The position numbers and the translations under genes are program-made. Of a stretch of 64,000 bases of DNA, positions 48,496 through 61,897 are shown piece after piece (the stretch's first letter is position 1; each line of letters opens with the position of its first letter). The notes beneath the pieces are model-generated. The model was given only the letters and a program-made list of their open reading frames with translations, had not been told where the DNA came from and searched no databases. This DNA comes from Amaranthus tricolor (Eukaryota; Streptophyta; Magnoliopsida; Caryophyllales; Amaranthaceae), in assembly GCF_026212465.1 (NCBI RefSeq), contig NC_080055.1, forward strand, positions 19,411,451-19,475,450, written 5' to 3'.

Positions 48496-50316
48496 TTAAT
48501 GGAGCTTGATCATACCGAGTTCCAATCTCATCTTTTCATATTGTTCCCTTGGAAGCGGTTTAGTCATGATATCTGCAACTTGCTCATTAGTGTTGACATG
48601 CTTGACTATTATATTTTTGTTTTCTACATTGTCCTTAAGAAAATGATGCCTTATATATATGTGTTTAACCCTAGAATGATGCACTGGATCTTTGGATATG
48701 CATATGGCACTGGTATTATCACAATAAATAGGAACACATTCTAATTTAATACAAAAATCTCTTAGCTGCTGTTTTATCCAAAGCATTTGGGAACAGCAAG
48801 CTGCTGCTGCTACATATTCAGCTTCAGCAGTGGATAATGCAACGGTGTTTTGTTTCTTGGAGCACCATGACACTAAACAAGAGCCAAGAAATTGTACCAT
48901 ACCTGAAGTACTTTTTCTATTTACAAGATCTCCAGCATAATCTGCATCACTAAAACCTTTCAAGTCATAGACATCACTTTTAGGGTAAAATAGGGACAAG
49001 CCATATGTTCCCTTTAAATATCTCTGAATTCTTTTTACTGCAGTAAAATGTGACTCTTTGCGGTTAGACTGAAATCTAGCGCATAAACCAACACAAAATG
49101 AAATATCAGGTCTGCTAGCTGTTAGATATAATAAAGAACCAATCATGCATCGATACATTGTTTGATCGACATTAATCCCATTTAAGTCTTCATCTAATCT
49201 AACATTAGTAGCCATAGGTGTATAATTAGTCTTAGCGTTGTTTAGTCCATATTTCTTAAGAAAATCTTTTATATATTTTTGTTGATGGATGAAAATACCA
49301 TTTTCAGTTTGTTTAATTTGTAAACCAAGGAAGAAATTTAATTCTCCCATCATGCTCATTTCAAATTTTGTGCCCATAAGGTTGGCAAATTCTTTACATA
49401 ACAAATCATTGGTGTCATCAGAAATAATATCATCAACATAAATTTGAACAACCAAAATATCAATACCTTTATTCTTAAAGAATAAGGTTTTGTCGATTTT
49501 TCTTCTAACAAAGTTATTGTGAATCAAAAACTTTGACAATCTTTCATACCATTGCCTAGGAGCTTGCTTCAAGCCATATAGAGTTTTATCAAGCTTGTAG
49601 ACATGATCAGGACAAGAGGTATTTTCGAAACCTGGGGGTTGTTAAAAAAAAACTTCTTCATCAAGAAAGCCATTTAAAAAGGCACATTTCACATCCATTT
49701 GATATAATTTAAAGCTCATGAATGCAGCAAAAGAAATTAAAATTCTAATAGCCTCTAACCTTGCTACTGGAGCAAAAGTCTCGGTGTAATCAATACCTTC
49801 TTGTTGGTTGTATCCTTTGACCACGAGCCTTGCTTTGTTTCTTACAATTATTCCGTGCTCATCTAATTTGTTCCGAAATACCCATTTTAAACCAATTATT
49901 TTTTTGTGTTTTGGTTTGGGCTCTAAGTGCCACACTTTGTTTCTTTCAAATTCATTCAATTCATCTTGCATGGCTATTATCCATTCGGAATCTTTTAGAG
50001 CTTCCTCGTGGTTTTTGGGTTCAAGTGATGATAGGAACGCAAAGTGTGAACAAAAGTTTCTAATTTGGGATCTGGTTTGTGTTCCCTTATTCATATCACT
50101 TACAATCAAATCTAGAGGATGGTAACTTTGATATTTCCAAGGCTCAGGCACAAATTCTCTTGTGGGAACAAAAGCATGTTCTGGTTCATCAACTTGATTG
50201 ACATTCTGTTCAGTTACTACATCAGCTTGCTCGTCTGTGAGTACTGCTGGATTGGGAACAGTCTGCTGCTCCTGATGTACTGGCAGTTCCTGAACTTGAT
50301 CAGTTCTTTCTGCATC
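48496..50316 (-). pseudogene. pol: SIRE-like reverse transcriptase-RNase H
   Basis: Same frame as the integrase. 50151-49642: [20 protein letters not shown] and [20 protein letters not shown], followed by a stop (49644-49642) just before QPPGFE. 49572-48496: APRQWYERLSKF, catalytic IYVDDII, LGLQIKQTENGIFIHQQKY, RNase H with GFSDADYAG (first Asp), STAEAEYVAA (Glu) and YCDNTSAI (Asp). The catalytic residues are present; one in-frame stop breaks the domain. Confidence 0.92.
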
Positions 50317-51846
50317 TTATTGTATTGACTGTTCACCTGCTGTTCCTTGATCTAGCATTTTCATTTCTTCATCATCGTCTTCTAGATGAGCAAGACCTAT
50401 TTTGACATTGTTGACATCCTGTCCACTTGTTGAAAAGTTAGTTTCATCAAAAATGATGTGAACTGACTCTTCTACACACATTGTTCTTTTATTATAAACT
50501 CTGTAAGCTTTACTATGTGATGAGTAGCCCAGAAATACTGCTTCATCACTTCTTTCATCAAATTTGCCTATATTTCGTTTTCCATTTACGTGAACAAAGC
50601 ATTTGCATCCAAATATACGAAAATAGGAAATGTTTGGTTTAACACCCTTGAGAAATTCATAGGGTGTCTTTGAAGAGATTGGTCTAATTAATAGACGATT
50701 CATAATATAACAAGCAGTATTAACAGCCTCGGCCCAAAAATTTCTTGGTAGACCGCTAGCAATCAACATGGTTGTGGCCATTTCTTCTAAAGTTCTATTT
50801 TTCCTTTCTACCACTCCATTTTGTTGTGGTGTTCTTGGTGCGGAAAAATTGTGATTAATTCCATGTTCATTGCAATACATTATAAAGTTTGAATTTTCAA
50901 ATTCTTTTCCATGATCAGATCTTATGTGAATTATTTGATTATTGGTAGATTTTTTTATTTTGTTTGCGAAAGAAACATACTCATCAAAAGCTTCATCTTT
51001 GCTTACCAAAAACAAAGTCCAAGTGAATCTACTATAATCATCAACAATGACAAATACATATTTTTTGCCGCTTCGGCTCTGTATTCTCATAGGTCCACAT
51101 AGATCCATATGAATTAATTCTAGCGGTCTAGAGGTAGTCACCATATTCTTTGATTTAAAAGATCTTTTGATCACTTGTTTTCCTTTAGCACAAGGATCAC
51201 AAATTTCTTCCTTAAGAAATTTTATAGCTGGTAGTCCTCTAACTAGGTTTTTTGATCTTAATATATTAATGAATGTATAACTAGCATGACCTAGACGCTT
51301 ATGCCAAAGTAGTGGGTCTTCTTCTATAACACTTAAACATGTTAGACTGGTTTTGGGAACAGTGTCCAGGTCCACTACATAAGTGTTCCCTTTTCTGATT
51401 CCCTCGAGCACAGTGTCTCCTGTGTCGTTCCCAGAAATTATGCATCGTTCAGAAGTAAACTTAACAGAGTTACCTTTATCACAAAATTGAGAAATACTTA
51501 GAAGATTGTGTTTTAAATTCTCGACTAAAAATACATTGTCAATGGCATGGAAACTTGACATTCCAACCTTTCCTTTGGCGATTATCTCACCCTTCATATT
51601 GTCACCGAAGGTTACCGTTCTCCCATCATACGCTTCAAGTGAGAGAAATCTAGATTTGTCACCCATCATGTGCTTAGAACACCCACTGTCGAGATACCAT
51701 AAGTTGTTCCCCCTCACTTGAACGTGCAAAGCAAATTAACGGTTAGGTTCAGGAACCCAGTTATCCTTGGGTTCCCTGTCGATAATACATGAATCATATT
51801 TCTTAATCCATATGCGTTCGACATAGGTTTTATTTGCTTTCGTATG
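50317..51846 (-). pseudogene. pol: SIRE-like protease-integrase
   Basis: The frame continues from 52212 with in-frame stops at 51849-51847 and 51738-51736, then is open 51729-50317. Protease WYLDSGCSKHM; pre-integrase LLWHKRLGHASY with CDPCAKGK finishing the zinc finger; integrase triad D in HMDLCGPM, D in RSDHGKEF, E in QNGVVERKNR, all intact; FGCKCFVHVNGKRN in the C-terminal part. A nonsense codon at 50319-50317 separates it from RT in the same frame. Damage is limited to point nonsense mutations. Confidence 0.92.
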
Positions 51847-53576
51847 TTATTCCCTTTTTACGCATTGATTTTTCAGGTGTCTAGTTTTTCCACAAAAGGA
51901 ACAGATTTTACTACTAGGAAGATCTACATAGAGCTTTTTCTTTCTATTATTCTTAACATAACCTAGGCCTTCTTTACTCTTTGTTTTAGCATCTAGAATC
52001 CATTTGGGAACTTCATTGATTTTCCCTTTTCCTTTTAAGTTCTTTATATCTTTCAGATATTTATTCTCTTCTTCACAGGATTCTAATTTTAATTTCATCT
52101 CTTGAAATTCTGTGCTAAACACGTGAGTGGATATTTCATTTACGTCCCTTCTTAGTCCTAGTAATTTGTATTGATTTATTTCAATATTAAGAATAATAAA
52201 TTCCAGCTTCATTTCTCCAATGTTTCTCTCAACATTATTTTCTGATCTAGCAAATTAAAAAATCTACTTTGCACATCGATCCTAAATGAATTTAGGTAGG
52301 AAACATGATCTTTACTTGAGTTAAGGTCTTTCTTAATTTGGAGATACTTAGTATTTTGTTCATCTAATTTCTCTTGTGTCTCCAAGAGCAACTTAATTAA
52401 TTTATTCTTGCTGAATTTAAATAGGTGTTTAGGAAATAAGTTAGAAGACATTACCTCCTTTTCCTTAGACTCTTCATCCTTGCTGTGATGAGATGCCATG
52501 AGACACAGATTTGCCATTTCTTCTTCTACTGGAGCTTCTTTTTCAGCTTCACTTTCGGTATAACCCAAGGCTGCGATCATAGCTTTACGAAAGTTTGTTT
52601 TGAAGTTTCCTTTCTTGGGTTGTCTTCCAGCTTCTCTTGCCTTTCCCTTGCCCTTGTCATTCTTCCATTGAGGGCAATCCTTGATGAAGTGGTCGGTGTT
52701 TCCACATTTGTGGCATTCAAAATTTGTCTTCGTGTTAGCAGTTCCTCTTTCTTTGTTATGTATTTGATTTTCATATCTGCTAAACCTAAAGAAATTTTTG
52801 AATTTTCTTGCCAACATAGCAGTCTCCTCTTCATCAGTTTCTGATTCTTCATGATCATTTGTTGCTAGAGCAAAGCCTTTATTTCGGGAACTGTCAGTTG
52901 TTCCCAAATGCAACTCGTGAGTCATGAGGGAACCACCCAGCTCTTCCAAATTAAACTTAGTGAAATCTTTTGATTCCTGGATGGCTGTGACCTTAACTCT
53001 CCAGCGTTCGTCTTGAGGAAGACTCCTAAGTATTTTCCTGACTTGTTCATCAACGGGAATGATCTTACCAAGTGACACAAGTTCGTTTGTTATATTCGTG
53101 AACCTGGTGAACATCTCTTGGATGTTTTCTCTAGGTTCCATGACGAACCTTTCATATCTGGACATCAGTAGGTCAATCTTGGAGCGCTTCACTTCACTAA
53201 TACCTTCATGGGTAACTTCCAACAGGTCCCAAATCTGCTTTGCAGTTTTACAACCCATAATACGATTATGTTCATTTGGTCCAAGAACACAGTGAAGTAG
53301 TTTGATAGCAAGAGCGTTCATCTCCATCTTTTGAAAATCTTCATTCTCGTATTCAGTGATTGGTTTTGGAATTGATTCGTTATTGGAGTTGATGGTCGTC
53401 ACCTCAAAGTCTCCAATTTCAATAACTCTCCATACTTGGTAATTTTCGGCCTTTATGAAGATTTCCATCCTATTTTTCCAGTAGGTATAGAATTTCCCAT
53501 CAAACATGGGTGGCCTTTGCGTGGAGTACCCTTCTTCCATGCGTTCGTTCATCTTCAACATCTTGCCAGGGAACAT
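51847..53576 (-). pseudogene. gag: SIRE-like Gag with two zinc knuckles, one frameshift
   Basis: 53576-52209 is open: RPPMFDGKFYTYWKNRMEIF opens the UBN2 gag domain; RSKIDLLMSRYERFVMEPRE; CHKCGNTDHFIKDC knuckle at about residue 285; then an acidic, Lys/Glu-rich coiled-coil tail. A frameshift at about 52210 moves to the frame 52212-51847, which continues the coiled coil and holds a second CCHC-like CSFCGKTRHLKNQC near 51890. Apart from that shift the domain is complete. It forms the virus-like particle and packages RNA. The starting ATG is 53576 or the Met seven residues on. Confidence 0.88.
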
Positions 53577-53630
53577 GATACTGCTCTCAGGGTTTTCTGA
53601 TCAAATGAGGAACAAAGCTCTGATACCAAT

Positions 53631-54804
53631 TGTAGAAATACAAATAGATGATCGAATGCAACAAGGGGGGGTAAATTATTGAGTATTAAGCTTAAGATTT
53701 TTTCCTTAATTTTGCGGAATTATAACAATAAAATAAAACTTAAACTTAAAATGAAAAGATAAAAGGAGACAAAGATTTTACGTGGAAACCTTCTTGGCCT
53801 AATAAGAAGGAAAAACCACGACCCCCCAGGATTTCAAAATTCTTACTATGTTTTAGGCAATCAATTACAATCACATAAAACAATTTGCTTCACTTGAAGC
53901 TTCTCTATTCTAGGCCTATTTATCTTTCTCTTCTCTTTCTCCTTCTCTTTCTCTTCTAATGCTTTTCTTGAAGTTTCTCTATTCCCTTAGACTTCCCTTA
54001 AGTCTAGTTACAACAAAACACTCAATTACCCTTACAAGGCCAAATTCTCAAGAGGATAAAAATTAAATAGTTGCTTTAAGAAAAATATAATAAATTAATT
54101 GGCATGTGATAGCTGAAAATATTTTTCTTAATTGATCTCCCTTATTGGACACTCTTGGATGTAAACCGGTTTAAGCGTAGTTCCTCCTATTTATAGTGGA
54201 ACAGCCGCAACTTCCTTTGCAAAATAACTTCCACTAACTTACTTGTTCCTAAAGGAAAAGATAGTGGAGAACCAGAAATAGAACCGGTTACCATTTACTA
54301 AAAATAGGAGACGGTTCCTTCAAGCTAAAAATAGCATAGGAGTTCAATGAAGACCCTAATTAAAAGGAGACCTTTTCTCAATAAAGAATAAGTCTTAGGT
54401 TATTTTTAGATGACTAAAAATAGTTTTGCCAACCAACTTATTAATTAGTTAAGTAACTGATTTAACTCTTAACCGTTACATCAACTTAAAAATAGAAAAT
54501 AAATTATTTGCAGTTTTCCAGCCGATGTCTTCTCCAGATTTGCAACGTAGAAACACTGTACTGTCTCCATCTACAACTTCCGTCAGATTGTCAACTTTGG
54601 GAACAGTAGACAGCCTGTCTACTTTTAACATCCTAAGCATTTATCTAACTTCTTGGATATTTACGACACGTACAACCTCCACGAACCAAGTCATAGGCTT
54701 CATCAACTATTTTAACAAAATTGGATATTTACCTATAAAACAATCTCTAAAACATGTTTGTTTATTTAATAGTAAAGTCATCATCAAAACCTAAGAGACC
54801 AACA
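53631..54804 (-). repeat. SIRE-like element 5' LTR
   Basis: 1,174 bp, adjacent to the primer site. An 89-codon open frame (54525-54794 +) recurs in the other LTR at 47139-47408; it is simply LTR sequence on the non-coding strand. Confidence 0.93.
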
Positions 54805-54952
54805 AAGCTATTTCTGTTGAACCCACTAAAGCTTTGGAAAACTGAAAAAAGGATATTGTTGTAGACTTGTAGTGCCACTTGTCAATCAATTTGAAAAGTA
54901 AAATATGCTTTGGCTTTTTTGTATCGGATAGCTTGCGGGCTAATATAAAGTA

Positions 54953-55380
54953 AGAAAAAATTACCTAGAATAATCCAAAATTTTCATGACTTTGATACAA
55001 TTATCTCATTTATTGATTAATCATAAATAATTTCAATTTTATAGGGTATTTGCCTAGAGCAAACTCATGTGACCGGATGACCTGCTATAGCAAGTTTTAT
55101 TTTTTTTAAAAAAAGATAAATTAAAATAAATGTAAAAAAAAGTTAGAAATGTTAAAATTCTTTTAGAATTTTTTATGTAAATTTTTAAAATTTTTCTCTA
55201 ATTTTATATTAATTTTCAATTTACTTTTTTGATAAATTATCTACTATAGCAGGTCATCCGTATACTTTAATTTACTCTAGGCAAATACCCCATAAAGTTG
55301 GGATTATTCATGGTTCATCAATAGTTGGGATTATTGTAGGAAAATTATGAAAATATTGGATTATTCTAGGTAATTTTTCC
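54953..55380. mobile_element. Long-TIR MULE MITE copy 1
   Basis: 428 bp with ~150-bp inverted arms (AATTACCTAGAATAATCCAA outside, GGATGACCTGCTATAGCA inside) and perfect 9-bp duplication TATAAAGTA (54944-54952, 55381-55389). Noncoding, AT-rich centre. Same family as 61306-61743. Confidence 0.9.
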
Positions 55381-55389
55381 TATAAAGTA

Positions 55390-56006
55390 TTGATTTTCTA
55401 AAAAGGTTTTTTTTTTTTAGGAAAAATGGTCATCGTAACTCTATTGTAAAAAAAGGGAAATTTCACGTGGTGACTCTGAGTTTTTGGCTTTTCATAAATA
55501 TTTTTTAAATCCGCATGGTGACCTTGAGCTTCCAACTTTTCCATGTGGTAGTGAAAATATTATGTTTTTGGTTAAATTAAGTATTTATTTCGACTAAATT
55601 TCAAAATATGTGGTAAATTAGAGTCATCACGACGTTTGTTTTTTTGAAAAGAATGTCATTAGTTGGGTAAAAATTGCATAAAGTTAACAAAAAAATTCTT
55701 TTTGACTACTACGTGGAAAAATTAAAAGATCAAGATCACCTTGTGAATTTAAAAAAAAGTTTTGTTTACTATGTTGAAAAGCCGAAAATTCAAAAATGCC
55801 AAAAGGAATTTCCCTCTAAAAAATTAATCGCTTTACTTTTTTTAGATGAATTAATCTCTTTAGCTTATTCCAAGTGAATTGGTAAATTAAGTTGTAGTCA
55901 TTATTACGAATTGCAAAATTTTTATCCTATGATATTACTTTATTGTTGACTTTGTATTTGATTTTTTAAACTCATGTAATTAAATTTAGAAAATATTACC
56001 TATATA
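55390..56006. other. Intergenic with MITE fragment
   Basis: Around 55456-55560, GGGAAATTTCACGTGGTGAC and CATGTGGTAGTG resemble the termini of the MULE MITE at 32544-32772, but paired ends could not be defined. A short open frame at 55674-55877 has no recognisable content. Confidence 0.4.
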
Positions 56007-56015
56007 TTTTTATTT

Positions 56016-56468
56016 GGAAAAATTACCCTGAATAATACGAACTTTCACTAATTTTCCTACAATAATACGAACTTTCAATTAACCATGAATAATACGAACT
56101 TTGATACATATTTTTCGCTGGCATACCATTTTACCTGTTACCGGTAAACTTACTCATTCCTTTTAAATTTTTTTTTTTTGGCTGATAAAACTAAGTAAGA
56201 AAAATTACTCTGAATAATACGAACTTTCACTGATTTTCCTACAATAATACGAACTTTCAATTAACTATGAATAAAATACAAACTTTGATACATATTTCCC
56301 GCTAGCATAATGAAGAAATGGGGAATTTACCGTTTCTCCAGGTAAAGAACCGGTCAGGTATGCTAGTGGGAAATATGTATTAAAGTTCGTATTATTCCTG
56401 GTTAATTGAAAGTTCGTATTATTGTAGGAAAATCAGTGAAAGTTCGTATTATTCATGGTAACTTTTCC
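56016..56468. mobile_element. Long-TIR MULE MITE copy 2, left arm duplicated
   Basis: 453 bp starting GGAAAAATTACCCTGAATAA and ending with its inverse, flanked by TTTTTATTT on both sides (56007-56015, 56469-56477). The left arm occurs twice (56016-56150 and about 56200-56330), the right arm once. The repeated ATAATACGAACTTTCA motif distinguishes this subfamily. Confidence 0.87.
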
Positions 56469-56506
56469 TTTTTATTTTCATCAAAACTTACACTCTTTCT
56501 TTAATA

Positions 56507-56765
56507 CTCCCTTTTATTCATCTTAACTGTCTCATTTACTTTATTCACTCTATCTAATGTACTTATTTAATTATTAATAATTCTAATTATGTATAATTAA
56601 AAATTATAAAAAGTTGATATCAATAAACTTTACATTAAAATGAATCAAATAAGATTCCATATGACTATATTTTAACTTATAGATTAATAATAAAATACAC
56701 TTTAAGAGTAATAGATGAATAGTGTCCAAAAAGTAAATGAAACACTTAAGGTGAATAGAAGGGAA
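56507..56765. mobile_element. Stowaway MITE
   Basis: 259 bp with inverted ends CTCCCTTTTATTCATCTTAA and TTAAGGTGAATAGAAGGGAA, flanked by TA on each side. Confidence 0.82.
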
Positions 56766-57199
56766 TATTTCTTATTTACACATTTTTTTTTTTTTATTTC
56801 ATCGCACATTTTTCTATTTGTTAATAAAATATATTTCACTTTATACCTTTTTATCCTTTACCTTGATTTCCACCAGAAATGTATTTGTTATGAACTCTAT
56901 GAAAAGCATAAAATATTTTAGGTTACATAAAAATTGAAATAATGAAATCTGATGAGATTGCCTTGGAGGTTCCACCCGTTATGAACAAAGCAATATGAGT
57001 TGTCGAACATTCCATGACAACTTATGCTCCAAGAAGATTCGCTGTTTTTGTCATACTCTTACAATTCTTATATTTTTCTTCCCAATAAACAAAACAGAAC
57101 GATAATGAAATTTATATCTTAATTAACTAATTGATTAAAAATTAGGGGTTTATTATAGCAAATGCTAAATAGAAAGGTTTCTAGTGTTTAAATTACATT

Positions 57200-57384
57200 G
57201 GCTCTGTTTAATTCACCCAATTTTATTAATTTAACTATTTTTTTTATTGATTTTAACTGATTTTTATTGATTATAACTGATTAATTTTGGCTAATTAATT
57301 AATATTGATGTTTACTGATTATAATTGATTTTACTGTTTTTTGCAAATTGCTTATTTATTTTTTTGAGGTAAGCTAAACATGGC
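57200..57384. mobile_element. Small AT-rich MITE, superfamily uncertain
   Basis: Ends GGCTCTGTTTAATTCACC and, from the right, GCCATGTTTAGCTTACC form an imperfect inverted repeat flanked by ATT on both sides. The interior repeats TTTTATTGATTATAACTGATT. Tourist/Harbinger-like or hAT-like. Confidence 0.4.
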
Positions 57385-57649
57385 ATTATTGAGAGCATGC
57401 AAAGAGTAGATTTACATGTTCGGATAAGTACCAATAATCTACTTAGTTGAGTGATCACAATCATATTCTTAAGAAATACTTCATTCGTTTTTATTTGATA
57501 TTCCCGATAGCACTATTTTATTTAAGGAAAGAGAAAATTATACATGATTTTCATGTATATTTAACTGTTAAAATATATACATGTAAGGTTTGGTTTTGTT
57601 GAATTCATCTAACGCATAAAATTTTATGCACTTTTTCTAAAGAGTTTGG

Positions 57650-58165
57650 CGATGCTATGCGGTATGCTAACTAGCCAATGTGCTCTACAACTTCATAAGG
57701 ACCAATAGAAGCTTCCCACGTGCGCCAAAAGGGGTTACACCCTTCACAGGAGAAACTCGCAACAAAACATTATTACCGAACCTATATTCTTTCTCTGGAT
57801 CAATTTCACCTAATCTTTTATCTGTAACAACATATCAGGGCCAACATAACTACTTATGTGAAGTTGTCCCGATAAACTAGACTTCTACATTGCCTTTCGT
57901 ACACATCTTTAAAAGGGGCCATTTGAATAGTAGCTTGATAGTTGTTGTAAGAGAATTCCACTTGGCCTATATGCTCATTCCAAGACCCTTGGCACTCCAT
58001 CCCCACTGCTTGTAACATATCTTAATATATGATTTGTTCTTTCCGTTTGTGCATCTATCATAAAGGGAAACACATTGCTATGCAATAAAGTTGTTCCCAA
58101 ACTTGTTGTAGAAACTTCCAAAAATATGAAAAATAGCGGGTATCCCCATCTAACACCATCCAAGT
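57650..58165 (-). pseudogene. Gypsy integrase C-terminal relic
   Basis: On the minus strand, SLGTTLLHSNVFPFMIDAQT then ERTNHILRYV match the integrase segment LGT-L-ST-FHPQTDGQTERTNQ-LE of chromovirus-type Gypsy elements, here with substitutions. Downstream pieces (57960-57660) match the following 'GPDMLLQIKD' and K-L-R stretch in broken frames. There are no LTRs or RT. Confidence 0.7.
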
Positions 58166-59540
58166 GTGTAGTATTTTTTTCGTTGGATTATGAGGCCTTA
58201 TAAAGGTACTCAATTTGTAATAGAATAGATGGATTAACTTTTATTTTTCGCAACTAATTTATTATGTTAACATTATTATTATCTCTATCAACATAATGTA
58301 ACCCAAAATGAATGGAACGAACCGCTAGGGACTTAAATAGTCCTTTATTCTACTCGGGTTATACATTATTATGCATATATATCTGGGTTAAATTTACTCA
58401 AACCATTACAATTAGTATTAGAGCCAACATTCCGTAAATCGATAGAGCAGGATTTGACCATAAGGAGTGAGGGTAGAACAAGAAAAAAAGTAATAATCTT
58501 TGTGATTCTCAAAATGGGTTTTAAATAGTTTTAACGTTTAATAGCTGGATCGAATTGATGTGATTCATTAGTATGTTGTCATTTATGTGAATCAGGAAAT
58601 ATGGACAAAAACAAAGCACCCATGTACCTACAAACCTTTGAGGAAGACATAACTGAGACTAGTTTAGAGTTGGTCACACTATGTAGAGAGAGATTGAGAA
58701 TATATATGTTTGGAGACCTCGAAAGAATGAGAGTATCCAACACTTCAAAGAAAGGATGGATATGATGCATGTTAAGGTCACAAGGGTATGCCAAGACTTG
58801 AAGACCGACTTCGCTAGGATCGCTAAAAGTTAGCAAAAAAAAAAAAACAACAAACTGACCATAATAGGTTATCGGGGGGAAGAGTGAAATAACCCCCTCA
58901 GATGATACACCCACCCATAACCCATCTTAAGTGGATCGAAGTAATGAACAAAACCCTAATTCTAAACCTGGAGAGCAGGAAATACTTTTGGTAGGAAATA
59001 CTAATGACGGGGTGGTTGAATGTGAAAGGATGAGACAATGTTAGAAGATGGGGAAATGTTTTATAATGAAAATTGGGTTAACGAATATGATTTAGGAGGT
59101 GACAATGAAGTCGAAGATATGGGACCTATTTTGAGGGCCGCAGACTTTCAAGGGTGTGATAATTGGTGGTTTGGCTACCATAGTGAAATAGAGTTATAAA
59201 CTCGAGGTTAATAATGATGAATCATTATATTGATTCATTGATAAGCTTTGATGAATCAACCTTTTGGTTCATAGAGTTCGTTTGATCATAAGAAGGTATT
59301 TATTAACACTTTACTTTATAAATAGAGGGAGTGTGCAAAGGGCATTCCACCCATCATAACAATAGGAAAGTGTATGAATGCCTCCTACAAATATCAAGTT
59401 TCCGAGCGATATTGATTGTCGCAACCGTATCTTCATAGTGTCCATTTTGGTGATCTACAAATTAAGGAGTTCCATTGTCGTTAATACAAAGTACAAATTG
59501 GTTTGTTTTATTTGTACTTGCATTATATTTCCAATAAAAA
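58166..59540. other. Degraded LTR-element sequence, no gene
   Basis: AACCATTACAATTAGTATTAGAGCC (start of motif about 58401) looks like an LTR end plus a decayed iMet-type primer site. TTTATAAATAGAGGGAG at about 59317 resembles an LTR TATA region. No LTR pair or coding domain could be defined; the short open frames here are not supported. Confidence 0.4.
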
Positions 59541-59958
59541 TATGGGAGTCCAAGGTCGGCCCTGGGCAAGGGTGAGGTGGGCCTATGCCTAGTGCCCACT
59601 CACAAAAATTATAATATAATTATTGTAGTTGCTAGAATTTAAACTTAGGACATGTAAGCAAATTGATGTATGTGCTAACCACTAGGCTACACTCAATGTT
59701 TTGATTCTTAATGTGAAGCGTGTTTATTAATACTAAACCTACTTTCACTATTGCATTTTATCAAGAAGCACGGAATGCATTTGTTATGTTTCATTAGTTT
59801 TTAAATTTATTTTTTATCTACTTTGTCTATTAAATTGTGTTTAATGTTTTCAAATTCTTTATTATTTTCAAGAATTTAGAATTTAGGATAAATTTTGTGA
59901 TTTTTTAAGATTGAATTTTATAAGGGCTAAACTTAAACTAATATAATAACATTTTGTA

Positions 59959-60976
<1,018 letters not shown>

Positions 60977-61305
60977 GAAAACTGATATTAATAATCCAAA
61001 TTTAAACTCTTCCTAAAAATAAACTCAATTTTTGATTATATTTAAATAATCCTACCTATTTTATGTATCTGTCCAACATAACCAATGTCGAAATGACCTA
61101 TTATTTCCGATTATTTAAAAAAAATTATTTAAAAAACCTAAAAATAAAGTAAAATAAAATATTGGCAAATCGGTACTCATTTCGTTCGAATTTTTCGAAA
61201 TGCGTAAACTTATTAAAACTTATAATTATTTTTGTCTTTAATATAATTTTCGAGAGCAATTTTTCGAAATTAAAGTCTCTAATGCTATATATTAAATTTA
61301 ACAAA

Positions 61306-61743
61306 GGAATAATCCAATCTTTTCATGATTTTCCTACAATAATACTACCTATTGATTATCCATGAATAATCCCCACTTCAGAGGATATGTGCCTAGAGTA
61401 AACTTGGGTAACCCGATAATCTGCTATAGTAGGTAATTCACTAAAAAAAGTAAATTGAAAATTGATGTAAAATTAGAGAAAAATTTTAAAAATTTACATA
61501 AATATTTTCTAAATAATAAAAAAAATCAAAATTTTTTTTAACAATTTTAATATTTCTTTCAACATTTTATTTTTAATTTATCTTTATTTTTACAGAAATA
61601 AAACTTACTATAACAAGTCATCCGGTAACCAGGTTTACTCTAGAAAAATACCCCTTATAGTTGGGATGATTCATGTTTAATCAATAGGTGGGATTATTAC
61701 AAGAAAAATATGAAAAGGTTGGATTACTCTAGGTAATTTTTCC
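61306..61743. mobile_element. Long-TIR MULE MITE copy 3
   Basis: 438 bp, related to 54953-55380: GGAATAATCCAATCTTTTCA at left, GGATTACTCTAGGTAATTTT at right. Flanks TTTAACAAA and TTTAATAAA (61297-61305, 61744-61752) match at 8 of 9. The first ~12 bp of the left terminus are missing. Inserted within the hAT-like element. Confidence 0.83.
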
Positions 61744-61897
61744 TTTAATAAAAATCATTTAAATAGTTTTGCAAAATTTTCTTTTCTTGCATTATAATGT
61801 TGAATTTTTTAAATTATTTTGAAAAAATAAATAAGGGGCCCAAAATTTATCTCTCGCCTAGGACCTTAAAATTCTTAGGGTCAGCTCTATATGGGAC

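Larger units (their letters stand above)
46285..54804 (-). mobile_element. SIRE-like Ty1/copia retrotransposon, 8.5 kb, nearly intact structure
   Basis: LTRs 46285-47418 (3') and 53631-54804 (5') both run TGTAGAAAT to CCAACA/CCAAAA on the plus strand. Target duplication AAGCT is perfect (46280-46284, 54805-54809). The primer site TGGTATCAGAGC (minus, 53628-53617) is iMet type. The purine tract AAAAAGGGGGAA lies beside the 3' LTR. Long LTRs, a large coiled-coil Gag and about 1 kb between pol and the 3' LTR point to the SIRE/Maximus or a related group. LTR copies are highly similar, so insertion is relatively recent. Confidence 0.95.
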
